The notes under the pieces were generated by a model that saw nothing but the letters and a program-made list of their open reading frames with translations, was not told where the DNA came from and made no database searches. From positions 64,877 to 128,876 of the forward strand of contig NZ_CYGY02000021.1 of NCBI RefSeq assembly GCF_900007165.1: 64,000 nucleotides of DNA, given 5' to 3'. Positions 8,941-18,927 of the stretch are shown piece by piece (the stretch's first letter is position 1; every line of letters begins with the position of its first letter). The position numbers were made by a program, and so were the translations under genes. This DNA comes from Paraburkholderia piptadeniae (GTDB lineage: Bacteria > Pseudomonadota > Gammaproteobacteria > Burkholderiales > Burkholderiaceae).

Positions 8941-10740
8941 TCAGGCGACCCTGAACTGTCCGACCGTCGACCCGAGCGCGTTCGCCTGCGTCTGGAGCGC
9001 CATCGCGGCGGCGGTCGATTGCTCGACGAGCGCTGCATTCTGCTGCACCATCTCGTCGAGCTGCGTGACCGCACGGTTCACTTCCTGGATGCCGCGTGTC
9101 TGTTCGTTCGCGGCGTGCGTGATCTCCGAGATGATCGTCGTCACGTTCGCGACGTTGGAGACGATTTCGCGCATCGTTTCGCCGGCCTGGCGCACCTGCT
9201 CCGAACCCGCGGACACGCTCTCCACGGTCGACTCGACTAGCACCTTCACCTCGCGCGCGGCCTGCGCGCTGCGTTGCGCGAGGCTGCGCACTTCCTGCGC
9301 GACAACCGCGAAGCCGCGGCCCTGCTCGCCCGCACGCGCGGCTTCCACGGCCGCGTTCAGGGCGAGGATGTTGGTCTGGAACGCGATGCCGTTGATCACC
9401 CCGATGATGTCGCCGATGCGGCCCGACGCCTCCTCTATTTTCCCCATCGTCGTGACGACGGCCGATACGACAGTGCCTCCGTGCGACGCGATCCGCGATG
9501 CCGCTGCCGCGCGTTCGTCGGCCTGGCCGGCGGCGGCCGCCGACTGACCGACGGTGGCGGTAATCTCTTCCATCGACGCAGCCGTTTGCTGGAGGCTCGC
9601 AGCCGCCGATTCGGTGCGCGACGACAGATCCTGGTTGCCCGCTGCGATCTCGTTCGCGGCCGTGCGCACCGATTCGCTCGCGTCGCGGATCTGCCGCATC
9701 ACGTCGTTCAGCTTGTCGACAAAACTGTTGAACGAGCGCGCAATGTCCGCAACCTCGTCGTGGCCGTCGGCCGACAGGCGCTGCGTCAGGTCGCCGGTGC
9801 CGGAGCCGATCGCCGCCATCGCCCGTCGCACCTGAGACAGCCGGCGGAACGTAGTCGCAGTGATTGCGCCGACGACCAGCGATGCGACGCCGACGATCAC
9901 GACCAGCGTGATCAGCGACGCGGTCAGCTGCGAGCGCATGCCGGCTGTCGCGTCCGTCTTGTCGAGCGCGACGAGCGCATACCAGTCGGTGCCCGGCACA
10001 GGCTGCGCGCGAACCAGTTTCGTATTGCCGCCAACGCTCACCTCCACGGGCGCGGTCGCACCCACGAGCGACGCGCCGCTTAAGCCCCCGAGATCGGGCG
10101 ACACGTCGGTGACCGGTTTGAGCGTGAGCTTGGGATCGGGATGCGCGACGATATGGCCACTACTGTCGATCAACATGCCGAAGCTGCCCGGCGTCGGGTG
10201 GATCGATTTCACGTTGGCGATCACGCTGTCGATTGCGACGTCCCCTGCCACGACGCCCTTGAGCGCGCCATCACGCATGATCGGTACGGCGAAGGTAACG
10301 ATGAGGTGACCCGTGGCCCCGTCGACGTAAGGCGGCTCGACAACCGGCTTGCCGGCCTGCGCGGCTTGCCTGTACCACGGGCGGCCGGTCGGGTCGTAAG
10401 TGGGCGGGATGCCCGTCGGGTCCAAGAACCTGAACGTCTTGTCGGCATAGCCCGCATAGACGTTGGTGAAACCACCCGCTGCGGCCGACTGCCTAAACAC
10501 CGGCAATGGATCGGCAGCGAGCGCGGCGTCCTGCAGCGATACGATCATCCGGCTTTTCATTGCGACCCAGTCGGCGATCCCGACCACGTGGCCGCTCGCA
10601 ACGGAGGTCAGATTCCGGTCGATCGCGTCGTCGTTGTACGAGCGCGCGATGAAATAGTTGATGAGCGTGGAGGCGACGAGCGCGAATACCACTATGGCGA
10701 CGCTCGCAGCGATGATGCGGGCGCGGATGGACGAGAACAT
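8941..10740 (-). CDS. Methyl-accepting chemotaxis protein with periplasmic Cache sensor
   Basis: 599 residues from MFSSIRARI. The first membrane helix is at about 8-30, followed by a periplasmic dCache-type domain ([20 protein letters not shown], then [11 protein letters not shown]), a second helix ([18 protein letters not shown]) near 280-300, a HAMP domain ([21 protein letters not shown]) and a long cytoplasmic coiled coil. The hairpin tip is [24 protein letters not shown]. It senses a small extracellular ligand, often an amino or organic acid for Cache domains, and signals to CheA. The frame is open to 11007, but the membrane anchor begins at 10740. It lies at the end of the operon B strand but is separated by 500 bases, so it is probably transcribed alone. 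Co-location suggests it may detect the substrate of the pathway (inference). Confidence 0.92.
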   Translation of the reverse strand: MFSSIRARIIAASVAIVVFALVASTLINYFIARSYNDDAIDRNLTSVASGHVVGIADWVAMKSRMIVSLQDAALAADPLPVFRQSAAAGGFTNVYAGYADKTFRFLDPTGIPPTYDPTGRPWYRQAAQAGKPVVEPPYVDGATGHLIVTFAVPIMRDGALKGVVAGDVAIDSVIANVKSIHPTPGSFGMLIDSSGHIVAHPDPKLTLKPVTDVSPDLGGLSGASLVGATAPVEVSVGGNTKLVRAQPVPGTDWYALVALDKTDATAGMRSQLTASLITLVVIVGVASLVVGAITATTFRRLSQVRRAMAAIGSGTGDLTQRLSADGHDEVADIARSFNSFVDKLNDVMRQIRDASESVRTAANEIAAGNQDLSSRTESAAASLQQTAASMEEITATVGQSAAAAGQADERAAAASRIASHGGTVVSAVVTTMGKIEEASGRIGDIIGVINGIAFQTNILALNAAVEAARAGEQGRGFAVVAQEVRSLAQRSAQAAREVKVLVESTVESVSAGSEQVRQAGETMREIVSNVANVTTIISEITHAANEQTRGIQEVNRAVTQLDEMVQQNAALVEQSTAAAMALQTQANALGSTVGQFRVA

Positions 10741-11240
10741 GACAACGACCCCGTAAGGGCGCATGAACGCCCGGTGGACGAATTCGCCGGGGTAAGCGGC
10801 AAACTCGCGAATTATCGGAAAATCTTGTGAACGTCTTCCATCCGCAAATCGGGGAATCGATAAACCAGGATGGACCCCTCCCGCGGGGCGGCGTTCTGAG
10901 TGAAGCAACGGGATACGATGCCATTCGCGCCGGGCGCGCTTCACCTGCGCAGACACTCTGGCAGCCGACACTGAGAGGTTCGGTCGAGTCGCTCGAACGG
11001 ATAACAAAATCGATAATATTTACTTCGTTATCCTTACTATTGTCGTAATATCTCTCAAGCTCAATCCCAACCGGTATAGTCCATTCGGTGCCGCTCACGT
11101 CTGAAAGCGCGCTCAACAATGACGCACCCGACAATCCTCCGGACAGGCCGGACGTGATTGTCGGCGATCGACATGCCTGTTCCCGTCCTGATGGAACGCG
11201 CGAGACGACGGTCCGCACGCGCTCCGTCAGCGAAGCAGCG
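10741..11240. other. Non-coding stretch between chemoreceptor and permease
   Basis: No gene is supported. The segment at 11003-11052 is markedly AT-rich (AATATTTACTTCG, then GTCGTAATATC) compared with its surroundings and lies about 270 bases upstream of the chemoreceptor start, so it is a plausible promoter region. No exact hexamer pair or flagellar sigma-28 site could be fixed. Confidence 0.4.
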
Positions 11241-12698
11241 CTATCTCATTTTTCTCCCGATGGCCGCGAATACCGTGGGACGGCTTGACCGCAGCCGGTT
11301 GGCGTACCCAATACCGCCCACCAGTGAGGCGAAAATGATGGCGAGCAGGCACTGCGCGACTCTCAGGTTGCCCGTGAGCATCTCGATATTGCTGATCGCA
11401 AGCCAGCCTGTAATGACGAGGCCGACGAGGCTCACCGCGGGCGCATACATCGTCTTCCATCGTCCCGGGTGGACGCGACTGCGTCGAAAGAAGACGATGA
11501 CCGACAGGGACGTCAGGATTTGCAGCAGGATGAGCGTGAACCCGGTGATGCCGACCAGCGCGGCATACGCCGTAAACGGATCGGCGCCCGTCACGGTCAA
11601 AACCGTGACCGAAACCACGCCCAGGACCGAGACGAGCAGCGAAGCCCGGTAGGGAGAGCCGTGCCGGCTGTGAATCGCGCCGAGCCCGGGCGGCAGCACC
11701 CCATCGATACTCAGCGAATAGATGTAGCGCGCGAGGATGTTGTGCAACGCGAGCTGGCAGGCGAACATGCTCGTGCACATCAGGACGCTCACCATGGCCT
11801 GCCCGACATGTCCGAGGTATCCGGCGATGCTGTCGAGCGCAGCCGTCGCGGGGTCGCCTGCCGCCTTCGCGAGCGCGCCTGTGGGACCGTACGCGACGAT
11901 GAAGAAGTACGTGGCCGAGACAAACACGCACGCCATGATGACGATCGAGAGATACGTCGCCCGTGGCACCGTGACTTCCGGGTCTCTCGCTTCCTCGCGA
12001 AATATGGCTGTCGCCTCAAAGCCCGCAAAGCACGTGACGCCAAACAGGATCGCGAGCCCGACGGACCCCGACACGACGGCGGTCGGCGTGAGCCAGACGG
12101 GCGACAGGGAGTCATACCCTTTGGTCAGCGCGATGGCGCCTTCCCAGACGGCCACCAGCAAGATCTCGCACACCAGTGCCAGCGTGAGCACCCGGGCCGA
12201 CAGGGTGATGCGAAAGTATCCCAGCACGGAAACGACCGCCCAGAGGATGACGGCCCACAGCCACCATGTTTCGGCGCCCTTGCCCGTCACATGCGCGGCG
12301 AAGGAGCCGATGATAATGCCCGCGTACGGGTAGCCTCCCATGATGAAAAACGCGTACGCGAGCATGGCCATGAATGCCGAACCGAGGCCAGTGCACGGCC
12401 CGAGACCCACGGTGATGTAGGCGTAATAGGCGCCGGCGTTCGGCACATGGCGCGACATGGTCGTGAATCCGACCGAAAACACGAGCATCAGGATCGCCAC
12501 CGCGACGAACGTCGCGGGCGCCCCCAGTCCGTTTCCGTACGCGATGATGATCGGGATCAGCCCTACTACCACCGCCAGCGGCGCGTTATATGCAAGCACC
12601 GTAAAAACGATGTCCAGTGTCCCGAGTCGACCAGTGAGCGTTGCGCGCTCTGCGTCCATCTTCGGCGTCTCCTTCACAACGGCTTGTACCTGCTCCAC
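11241..12698 (-). CDS. APC superfamily amino acid/amine permease
   Basis: 485 residues with about 12 hydrophobic segments. Family landmarks include the N-terminal region DIVFTVLAYNAPLAVVVGLIP, GPCTGLGSAFMAM in helix 3, and FAGFEATAIFREEARDPEVTVP, the conserved loop before helix 6 of APC transporters. It imports an amino acid or amine in symport or exchange across the inner membrane; the substrate cannot be predicted. It is the last gene of the long minus-strand operon B, 84 bases after the aldehyde dehydrogenase, and so probably supplies the substrate for that catabolic set. The C-terminus is basic and cytoplasmic. Confidence 0.9.
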   Translation of the reverse strand: MEQVQAVVKETPKMDAERATLTGRLGTLDIVFTVLAYNAPLAVVVGLIPIIIAYGNGLGAPATFVAVAILMLVFSVGFTTMSRHVPNAGAYYAYITVGLGPCTGLGSAFMAMLAYAFFIMGGYPYAGIIIGSFAAHVTGKGAETWWLWAVILWAVVSVLGYFRITLSARVLTLALVCEILLVAVWEGAIALTKGYDSLSPVWLTPTAVVSGSVGLAILFGVTCFAGFEATAIFREEARDPEVTVPRATYLSIVIMACVFVSATYFFIVAYGPTGALAKAAGDPATAALDSIAGYLGHVGQAMVSVLMCTSMFACQLALHNILARYIYSLSIDGVLPPGLGAIHSRHGSPYRASLLVSVLGVVSVTVLTVTGADPFTAYAALVGITGFTLILLQILTSLSVIVFFRRSRVHPGRWKTMYAPAVSLVGLVITGWLAISNIEMLTGNLRVAQCLLAIIFASLVGGIGYANRLRSSRPTVFAAIGRKMR

Positions 12699-12782
12699 CG
12701 AAAGTTCTCCTCTGTAGTTTTCTGTACCACACTTCGTTACTTCGCTGGACCAGCTGGATGCAGGACCAGCAACACCTTATGT

Positions 12783-14228
12783 CTACACCTGATTCTGTCG
12801 TGCGCCCGGGCGTGCTCCCTGGGCCGCCCCCTTTTCGATATTGAGAATCTTCAGCTGCATCACACCCTTCAGACCTTCGATCCCGTTCTCGTGGCCAAGT
12901 CCCGACTCTTTCGCGCCGCCGAAGGGCACATCGGGCGCGAGATGAAGGTGCCGGTTGACCCAGGCCGTGCCGACTTCGAGCCGCCGGGCGATGTCCGCGC
13001 CCCGGCGATAGTCAGACGTCCACACCGTCGCACCGAGTCCGAATGGCGTCGCGTTCGCCCGCTCGACGACCTCATCGACGGTTTCGTAGGCAAGCACGGG
13101 CATGACGGGACCGAACTGCTCCGTCCTCACGAGTTCGGCATCGTCCGTGAGTCCGCGCACGATGGCCGGCGCAATGAAGTATCCGGGGCCGTCTCGCGAA
13201 CAGCCGCCCGCGATCTCGGCGCCCGCCAGTCTCGCGCTTTCGATCAGTTTGAGCACCTTCTCGTACTGCTGCTGGTTCTGAAGCGGCCCCATCTGGGTCT
13301 TCTCGTCCAGCCCATCCCCGACGATAACCGAGCGGGCCAGTTGTGCAAGTTCGTCAAAAAAGGCGTCGAACATGCCGGAAGGCACGTACACCCGCTTGGC
13401 CGCAAGACAGACCTGCCCGGCGTTGACCATGGCGGCTTCGAACACCTGGCGTGCGACCGTGCCGAGCTCTGCGTCATCCAGCACGATCGCCGCGTCGTTC
13501 CCGCCAAGCTCCAGCGTCAGACGCTTGAGCGATTGCGCGGCGGCCTGCATCACCCGCTTGCCGGTTTCCGTCGAGCCCGTAAAGCCGACCTTGGCGATGT
13601 CGGGGTGGGCGGTCAGTCGCGAGCCGAGGTCATTGGCGTCGACGATGACGTTCAGCACACCAGGCGGCAGGATCCCGGCCGCTACCTCGCCAAGCAGCAG
13701 CGTAGTCAGCGGCGTGGTCGGCGCAGGCTTCGCCACGATGGTGTTCCCCGCAATCAGCCCTGGCGCGATCTTGCTGATCAGAAGGCTGAACGGGAAATTC
13801 CACGGGGTGATCGCGGCGATGACCCCGAGGGGCACATGTTCCTGGACGATCTGCTCCCGTTCGTTGTCCCTCAGCACGACGGGCGGGCAGTCCAGCGCGG
13901 CGAAGTAACGGAAGCGGACGAGACCGCCCGAGATCTCCGATCGCGCCTGGCGCAACGGCTTGCCCTGTTCCAGCGTGAGCAGCCGCGCGAACTCCCCGGT
14001 GCGCGCCTCGATCGCATCGCACAGGCGCTCAAGGTACTTGCCTCGCTGCGCGAAGGTCAGACGCGCCCACGCCGGCTGGCTGCGCCTGGCCGCATCGACG
14101 GCCGCCTCCAACTGCTGCGCGCTTGCACGCCCGCATGTCGCGAACGACATGGCCGTCGCCGGATTGACGACGTCGAGCGAAAAGTCGCCCTCGACGAGTT
14201 TGCCGTCGATCAGCATTTTCGGTTGCAT
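12783..14228 (-). CDS. NAD(P)-dependent aldehyde dehydrogenase
   Basis: 481 residues. The catalytic Cys274 is in NAGQVCLAAK and the general base Glu240 in TLELGGND. The cofactor-binding ITPWNFPFS and VGFTGSTETGK segments are present, and the C-terminal motif FGGAKESGLGHENG is typical of the succinate-semialdehyde, aminobutyraldehyde and betaine aldehyde dehydrogenase group. It oxidises an aldehyde to the acid in the cytoplasm. It lies in operon B between a crotonase (77 bases) and the APC permease (84 bases). An amino-aldehyde or semialdehyde from amine breakdown is the likely substrate (inference). Confidence 0.92.
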   Translation of the reverse strand: MQPKMLIDGKLVEGDFSLDVVNPATAMSFATCGRASAQQLEAAVDAARRSQPAWARLTFAQRGKYLERLCDAIEARTGEFARLLTLEQGKPLRQARSEISGGLVRFRYFAALDCPPVVLRDNEREQIVQEHVPLGVIAAITPWNFPFSLLISKIAPGLIAGNTIVAKPAPTTPLTTLLLGEVAAGILPPGVLNVIVDANDLGSRLTAHPDIAKVGFTGSTETGKRVMQAAAQSLKRLTLELGGNDAAIVLDDAELGTVARQVFEAAMVNAGQVCLAAKRVYVPSGMFDAFFDELAQLARSVIVGDGLDEKTQMGPLQNQQQYEKVLKLIESARLAGAEIAGGCSRDGPGYFIAPAIVRGLTDDAELVRTEQFGPVMPVLAYETVDEVVERANATPFGLGATVWTSDYRRGADIARRLEVGTAWVNRHLHLAPDVPFGGAKESGLGHENGIEGLKGVMQLKILNIEKGAAQGARPGARQNQV

Positions 14229-14305
14229 GGTGTCACTGTCTCCTGTTCGCTCACGCGCGCGCGGGTGCGATCATTCCTTGCGGCCCGGACGTCCGGGCGC
14301 ATCAG

Positions 14306-15199
14306 TCAGATGAACGGCGGCTCGCTTCGCCAGTCGAAGAACCCAGGCATGTCGGTCGACACCCGGTCGGGGAACCGGGCCTGGCGTTTTTCAAGAAATG
14401 CGTTCACCCCTTCGGCGGCGTCGGCGGAGCGTCCGCGCGACTGGACCGCGCGGCTGTCGAGCCGGTGCGCCTCTATCGGATGGCTCGCCCCCGCCATGCG
14501 CCATATCATTTGCCTGGACATCGCGACGGACACGGGCGCGACGTTGTCGGCGATTTCGCGCGCCAGCGCATAGGCCGCAGGCAGCAGGTCGTCCGGCGCG
14601 TGCACGGAGCGCACCAGGTCGCGCGCAAGCGCTTCGTCGGCGTCGAAGACGCGGCCCGTACAGCACCACTCGAGCGCGGCGGACATGCCCACCACCCGCG
14701 ACAGGAACCAGGACGACGCCGCTTCGGGCGTGATGCCGCGCCGGCCGAACACGAAACCAAACCGGGCGTTCGTTGAGGCGAGCCGGATATCCATGGGAAG
14801 CTGCATCGTTATCCCGATGCCGACGGCTGCGCCGTTGACTGCGCCGATGACGGGCTTGAGGCTTCGAAAGATGCGCAACGCCACAAGACCGCCGCTGTCG
14901 CGATGCACCGTATCGACGTCGACATCGGCGTGGACATTGATATCGTGCTGTTCGGCGTAGTTGAAGCTCTCTGCGCCCGACGACAGGTCCGCTCCCGCGC
15001 AAAACGCACGACCCGCGCCCGTGAAGACCACGCAACGCACCTCATCGTCCGCATCCGTGACGTCGAGTGCGCCGACGATCTCCTGCATCATCGTGTCCGT
15101 AAAGGCATTAAGCTTCTCGGGGCGATTCAGCGTGATCGTGGCGATGCCGTTGTCGACGGTGTAGCGCAACGTATCGAAGTGCGGGGAAATCGCGGGCAT
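14306..15199 (-). CDS. Enoyl-CoA hydratase/isomerase family protein
   Basis: 297 residues, slightly longer than the 260-residue norm because of an insertion after the first oxyanion segment (GAESFNYAEQHDINVHADVD). The crotonase landmarks are ITLNRPEKLNAF, GAGRAFCAGADLS and NGAAVGIGITMQLPMDIRLAS. The active-site region FGRRGITPEAASSW has the Glu at the position used for hydration or isomerisation in the family. The gene is part of operon B, 77 bases upstream of the aldehyde dehydrogenase and 101 bases after the thiolase. Confidence 0.9.
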   Translation of the reverse strand: MPAISPHFDTLRYTVDNGIATITLNRPEKLNAFTDTMMQEIVGALDVTDADDEVRCVVFTGAGRAFCAGADLSSGAESFNYAEQHDINVHADVDVDTVHRDSGGLVALRIFRSLKPVIGAVNGAAVGIGITMQLPMDIRLASTNARFGFVFGRRGITPEAASSWFLSRVVGMSAALEWCCTGRVFDADEALARDLVRSVHAPDDLLPAAYALAREIADNVAPVSVAMSRQMIWRMAGASHPIEAHRLDSRAVQSRGRSADAAEGVNAFLEKRQARFPDRVSTDMPGFFDWRSEPPFI

Positions 15200-15300
15200 G
15201 GACGGCCTCTCGAAAATGGTGAAGCGTGCGCCGCGCGTATTGCCGCGGCGCCAGGGTACGTTAGCTCATGAAGCGTCGACGTCATCGGCTGGTGGCATGC

Positions 15301-16500
15301 CTAAAGGCGCTCGAAGATGGCTGCAATGCCCTGCCCGCCTCCGATGCACATAGTCACGAGCGCATAGCGCCCACCCGTGCGATGCAGTTCCGCGATCGCC
15401 TTCACCGTGATGATCGCGCCCGTGGCGCCAACGGGATGCCCGAGCGAGATCCCCGAGCCGTGCACGTTCACCCTGGCAGGATCGAGGTCGAGTTCGCGCG
15501 TCACCGCGCAGGCCTGTGCGGCGAAAGCCTCATTGGCCTCCACGACATCGATATCGCGGATACCCAAGCCGGTTCGCTGGAGCGCAAGGCGCGTGGCGGG
15601 CACCGGTCCAATGCCCATCAGTTCGGGTTCGACGCCGGCGTGCGCGTACCCGACGAGTCGCGCGAGCGGCTTCAGTCCGCGCTCCAGCGCCTGCTCCAGG
15701 TCGCCCAGCACGACGGCTGCCGCACCATCATTGATTCCCGACGCATTGCCCGCGGTGACCGTCCCGCCGTCCGCCCTGAACACCGGCTTCATCTGGGACA
15801 GCGCCGTTTCCGTGACATCGGCGCGCACATGCTCGTCCGTATCGAACACGACGTCCCCTGTGCGCCGCCTGATCGTGACGGGAACGATCTGCTGCGTGAA
15901 GTAGCCGTTGCGGATCGCGCTGGCCGCCCGCTGCTGGCTCTCGAGCGCGAGCGCGTCCTGCATCGCCCGCGAGATGCCATACCTTTCAGCGACATTCTCC
16001 GCGGTGATGCCCATGTGACGACGCTGCCAAGGATCGTGCAGAATGCCATTCATGTAGTCGATGACCTGGCTGTCACCCATGCGCTGGCCCCAGCGCGCTG
16101 CGGGCAGCAGATACGGGCCGCGGCTCATGGACTCCGCACCTCCCGCGATTGCGAAATCCGTGTCGCCAAGCGCAACCGCCTGGGAAGCGCAGACGATCGC
16201 CTGCAGGCCCGAGCCGCACAGGCGATTGACGTTATACGCGGTGGCCTCTTTCGGGATGCCGGCGCCGAGCGCAGCGACGCGGCTCAGATAGGCGTCAGCC
16301 GGCTCCGTCGGCACCACGTTGCCGAGCACCACCTGTCCGACATCGGCCGGCGCCAGGCCAGAGCGCTCCAGTGACGCCTTGACGACTGTCACGCCAAGGT
16401 CGCGCAACGGCACGTCCCTGAGCGCCCCACCAAAGGTGCCAATCGCGGTTCTCGCGGTCGCCAGGATGGCGACTTCACGCTTTCTCATTGCGTTTCCCAT
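15301..16500 (-). CDS. Thiolase (acetyl-CoA C-acyltransferase)
   Basis: 399 residues. The nucleophilic Cys95 is in VNRLCGSGLQA, the His in GHPVGATGA, and the second Cys in MCIGGGQG near the C-terminus, which is the complete thiolase triad. It cleaves 3-ketoacyl-CoA to acetyl-CoA and a shortened acyl-CoA, or catalyses the reverse. The start could also be the ATG at 16488 (MRKREVAI). It sits directly downstream of the 3-hydroxyacyl-CoA dehydrogenase in operon B, matching the order of beta-oxidation steps. Confidence 0.93.
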   Translation of the reverse strand: MGNAMRKREVAILATARTAIGTFGGALRDVPLRDLGVTVVKASLERSGLAPADVGQVVLGNVVPTEPADAYLSRVAALGAGIPKEATAYNVNRLCGSGLQAIVCASQAVALGDTDFAIAGGAESMSRGPYLLPAARWGQRMGDSQVIDYMNGILHDPWQRRHMGITAENVAERYGISRAMQDALALESQQRAASAIRNGYFTQQIVPVTIRRRTGDVVFDTDEHVRADVTETALSQMKPVFRADGGTVTAGNASGINDGAAAVVLGDLEQALERGLKPLARLVGYAHAGVEPELMGIGPVPATRLALQRTGLGIRDIDVVEANEAFAAQACAVTRELDLDPARVNVHGSGISLGHPVGATGAIITVKAIAELHRTGGRYALVTMCIGGGQGIAAIFERL

Positions 16501-16609
16501 TTAACTTGATCCATTGAAACGGATCGAACCTAGCCAGCGCGCTCCGTTATCCGGTGCGTCAGTTCGTCCGCTGCCAGCCATTCACCGTTCACCGTTATTC
16601 ATCGCTGCG

Positions 16610-17473
16610 TCAGGCAGTCGTGGGCGAATAGTCGTAGAACCCGATCCCCGATTTCTTGCCGAGGCGGCCTGCATCGACCATCTCCTGCAGCAAGGGGGCC
16701 GGCCGGTATTTCGGATCCTTGAAGCCTTCGTAGAAGACCAGCAGCACCGAGAGCAGCGTATCGAGCCCGATCAGGTCGGCGAGCGCCAGCGGGCCAATCG
16801 GGTGATTGCATCCGAGCTTCATGCCCTCATCGATTTCCTCTGCAGAGGCGATGCCCTCCGACAGCACAAAAATGGCCTCGTTAATCATCGGGCACAGGAT
16901 CCGGTTGACAGCGAACCCGGGTCTGTTTTCCACCGTGATCGGGGTTTTGCCGATGCGCCTGACGAGCGCGTCGGCGATCGCGTGCGTGGCGTCGCTGGTG
17001 GTCAGCGCGCGGATCAGTTCGACGAGCCCCATGCGCGGGACGGGATTGAAGAAATGCATGCCGATCACGCGCCCGGGGTGGGCGGTGGCTGCCGCCAGCC
17101 GCGTGATGGAAATCGACGAGGTGTTCGTCGCGACGATGGATGACTGACGGACGACGGTGTCCAGTTCTTTGAGGATGCCGACCTTGATGGTCTCGTTTTC
17201 ACTGGCGGCTTCAATAACGAAATCGGCGTCTCGCAGATCGACCAGACCCGTCGTTGTGCCGATGCGACTGAGGATGTCCTGCCGTTGATCCCCGGTCATC
17301 TGTTCCTTCTTCACGAAGTACGCCAGGTTCTGGCCGATCTTTTCCTTCGCATGCGCCAGTATCGTGTCGTTACGATCGACGATGATCACGCTCAGTCCGC
17401 TAGCGGCCAGGACCTGCGCGATGCCGCTGCCCATGATGCCTGCGCCTACGACGCCAACTGTTTCGATCTCCAT
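16610..17473 (-). CDS. 3-hydroxyacyl-CoA dehydrogenase (3-hydroxybutyryl-CoA type)
   Basis: 287 residues, the size of the free-standing FadB2/Hbd enzymes. The NAD-binding GVVGAGIMGSGIAQ is at residues 7-20, the catalytic His is in GMHFFNPVPRMGLVE, and the C-terminal helical domain has NHPIGPLALADLIGLD. It oxidises L-3-hydroxyacyl-CoA to the 3-keto ester with NAD+. In operon B it lies between a crotonase and the thiolase, with gaps of about 110 bases, so three consecutive beta-oxidation reactions are encoded in order. Confidence 0.93.
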   Translation of the reverse strand: MEIETVGVVGAGIMGSGIAQVLAASGLSVIIVDRNDTILAHAKEKIGQNLAYFVKKEQMTGDQRQDILSRIGTTTGLVDLRDADFVIEAASENETIKVGILKELDTVVRQSSIVATNTSSISITRLAAATAHPGRVIGMHFFNPVPRMGLVELIRALTTSDATHAIADALVRRIGKTPITVENRPGFAVNRILCPMINEAIFVLSEGIASAEEIDEGMKLGCNHPIGPLALADLIGLDTLLSVLLVFYEGFKDPKYRPAPLLQEMVDAGRLGKKSGIGFYDYSPTTA

Positions 17474-17585
17474 CCCTTAATCTCCTGTATTTCTGCCGTA
17501 TCCGGCGCGGGCAAGGCGCGCCGCACCGCCTGACTGTCTGTCTGTGCTCACGGGCCGGTGACTGCCTCGAGTGCCATGAGTGCGC

Positions 17586-18434
17586 CTACGAGCCTGCGAA
17601 CCGGGGCGCACGCTTGCCGAGAAACGCGTGCACGCCTTCCCGAAAATCTTCTGTCGTCACACAGACGCCGAACCCCCGGCGCTCGTCCTCGAGCTGCGCC
17701 CGCAGGCTGTTGTCGAATGAGCGCTTCAGCAACTGCTTGACGGTGCGAAACGCACATGTCGGGCCGCTGGCGAAGTGCTGCGCGAGCGCGCGCGTTTGCG
17801 CGTCGATCTCATCGGTCTGAACCAGCGCGTTGACCAGCCCGAGACGCAGCGCTTCCTCTGCGTCGATGGCGTCGCCCCGAAGCAGGATCTCGGTGGCCTT
17901 TCGCAGTCCCACGATGCGTGGAAGGTGCCAGGAAATGCCGACGTCGACGCAGGCGCCAATGCGCGTGTACGCGGCGTTGAGCGATACGTTGCGCGCGGCG
18001 ATCGCCATGTCGCAGGCCAGCGCCAGACTGATGCCAGCACCGGCTACGGGTCCCTGCAGGCTGGCGATGGTCGGCTGCGGCATCTCGCCCAGCAGGATTA
18101 CCGCCTCGTTCAGCGCCTCGATCATCTGGTCCGATATCTGTGGGGCACTATCCATGTCATGGCCAAAGAGCCGCACGTCGGCGCCCACGCAAAATGCCTT
18201 TCCTGCGCCACGGAGCACGACCGCGCGCGTGGCGCTGTCGGCGGCGATCGCCGCGCAGGCCGCGCTCAGCTGCCGCGCCATGTCGACCGTGAGCGCGTTC
18301 ATTGACGCGGGCCTGTTCAGCACGATCTCGGCTACCCCGTGCGCCTTGCGCACCAGGATCGGCGCGGTTTCGGGGGCTACTTCAGTGGCCACTTCAGGAG
18401 CCGATCCACGGGCCGATTGGTTGATTGTTGTCAC
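17586..18434 (-). CDS. Enoyl-CoA hydratase/isomerase family protein
   Basis: 282 residues. An unusual N-terminal tail of about 25 residues rich in Ala, Glu and Pro (APEVATEVAPETAP) precedes the crotonase fold. Landmarks are IVLNRPASMNAL, GAGKAFCVGADVRLF, the oxyanion segment QGPVAGAGISLALACDMAIA, and the C-terminal EDFREGVHAFLGKRAP. It is the first gene after a 493-base gap in operon B and so may have its own promoter. Confidence 0.9.
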   Translation of the reverse strand: MTTINQSARGSAPEVATEVAPETAPILVRKAHGVAEIVLNRPASMNALTVDMARQLSAACAAIAADSATRAVVLRGAGKAFCVGADVRLFGHDMDSAPQISDQMIEALNEAVILLGEMPQPTIASLQGPVAGAGISLALACDMAIAARNVSLNAAYTRIGACVDVGISWHLPRIVGLRKATEILLRGDAIDAEEALRLGLVNALVQTDEIDAQTRALAQHFASGPTCAFRTVKQLLKRSFDNSLRAQLEDERRGFGVCVTTEDFREGVHAFLGKRAPRFAGS

Positions 18435-18859
18435 TGTCCCTCCAGTAAGTGCTCAGTCCATCTCCGCCATATGGGCAGTGGAGCGCCCTTTCGATACAGG
18501 CATCAATGGAAACATGCGCGAGGCCCGGCAACAACACGCAGGAGCCAAACCTTACTTCGGCAGAGTCGCTACATGTGCTGCGGCGGAGGGTCATTCAGGG
18601 GCGTCGCGTTCACCGATCACGCGGGCACGCACGCGAGCATTCCCGCGGATGGCGCGGCAGCCGGGCGCACCGGGCGTCCCCTTTTTCGATGGATGAGCAA
18701 GGGCGTCCAGCCAGCGTGCGTTGCCGGAGCGCGGTTCTGCGCAAACGCACCGGGGGGCATGGTGCGCGCCGGATCCTGCGCCACGCAGGCAACCCGGGGC
18801 AACCCCGGGGTGGTCAGGTCATGAGCGCCGCCCCGCTTCGCCCCGCGGCTGAGTGCGGA
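18435..18859. other. Non-coding stretch inside operon B
   Basis: No gene is supported and no family was recognised in any frame. The part next to 18860 is adjacent to the displaced C-terminal codons of the frameshifted hydrolase at 18928-20100. The remainder is GC-rich and may hold the promoter of the genes from 17586 onward. Confidence 0.4.
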
Positions 18860-18927
18860 TCAGTGGCGGTGCTGACCGCCGGTTTCAAGCCCAGAAAGCG
18901 GATGCGCTTCCATCTTCCACGGCGATC

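Noticed and set aside
11469..14573. A 1034-codon open frame on the plus strand
   Set aside because: It lies antisense to the APC permease and aldehyde dehydrogenase genes, is rich in Arg, His and Asp as expected from a GC-rich complement, and shows no protein family.
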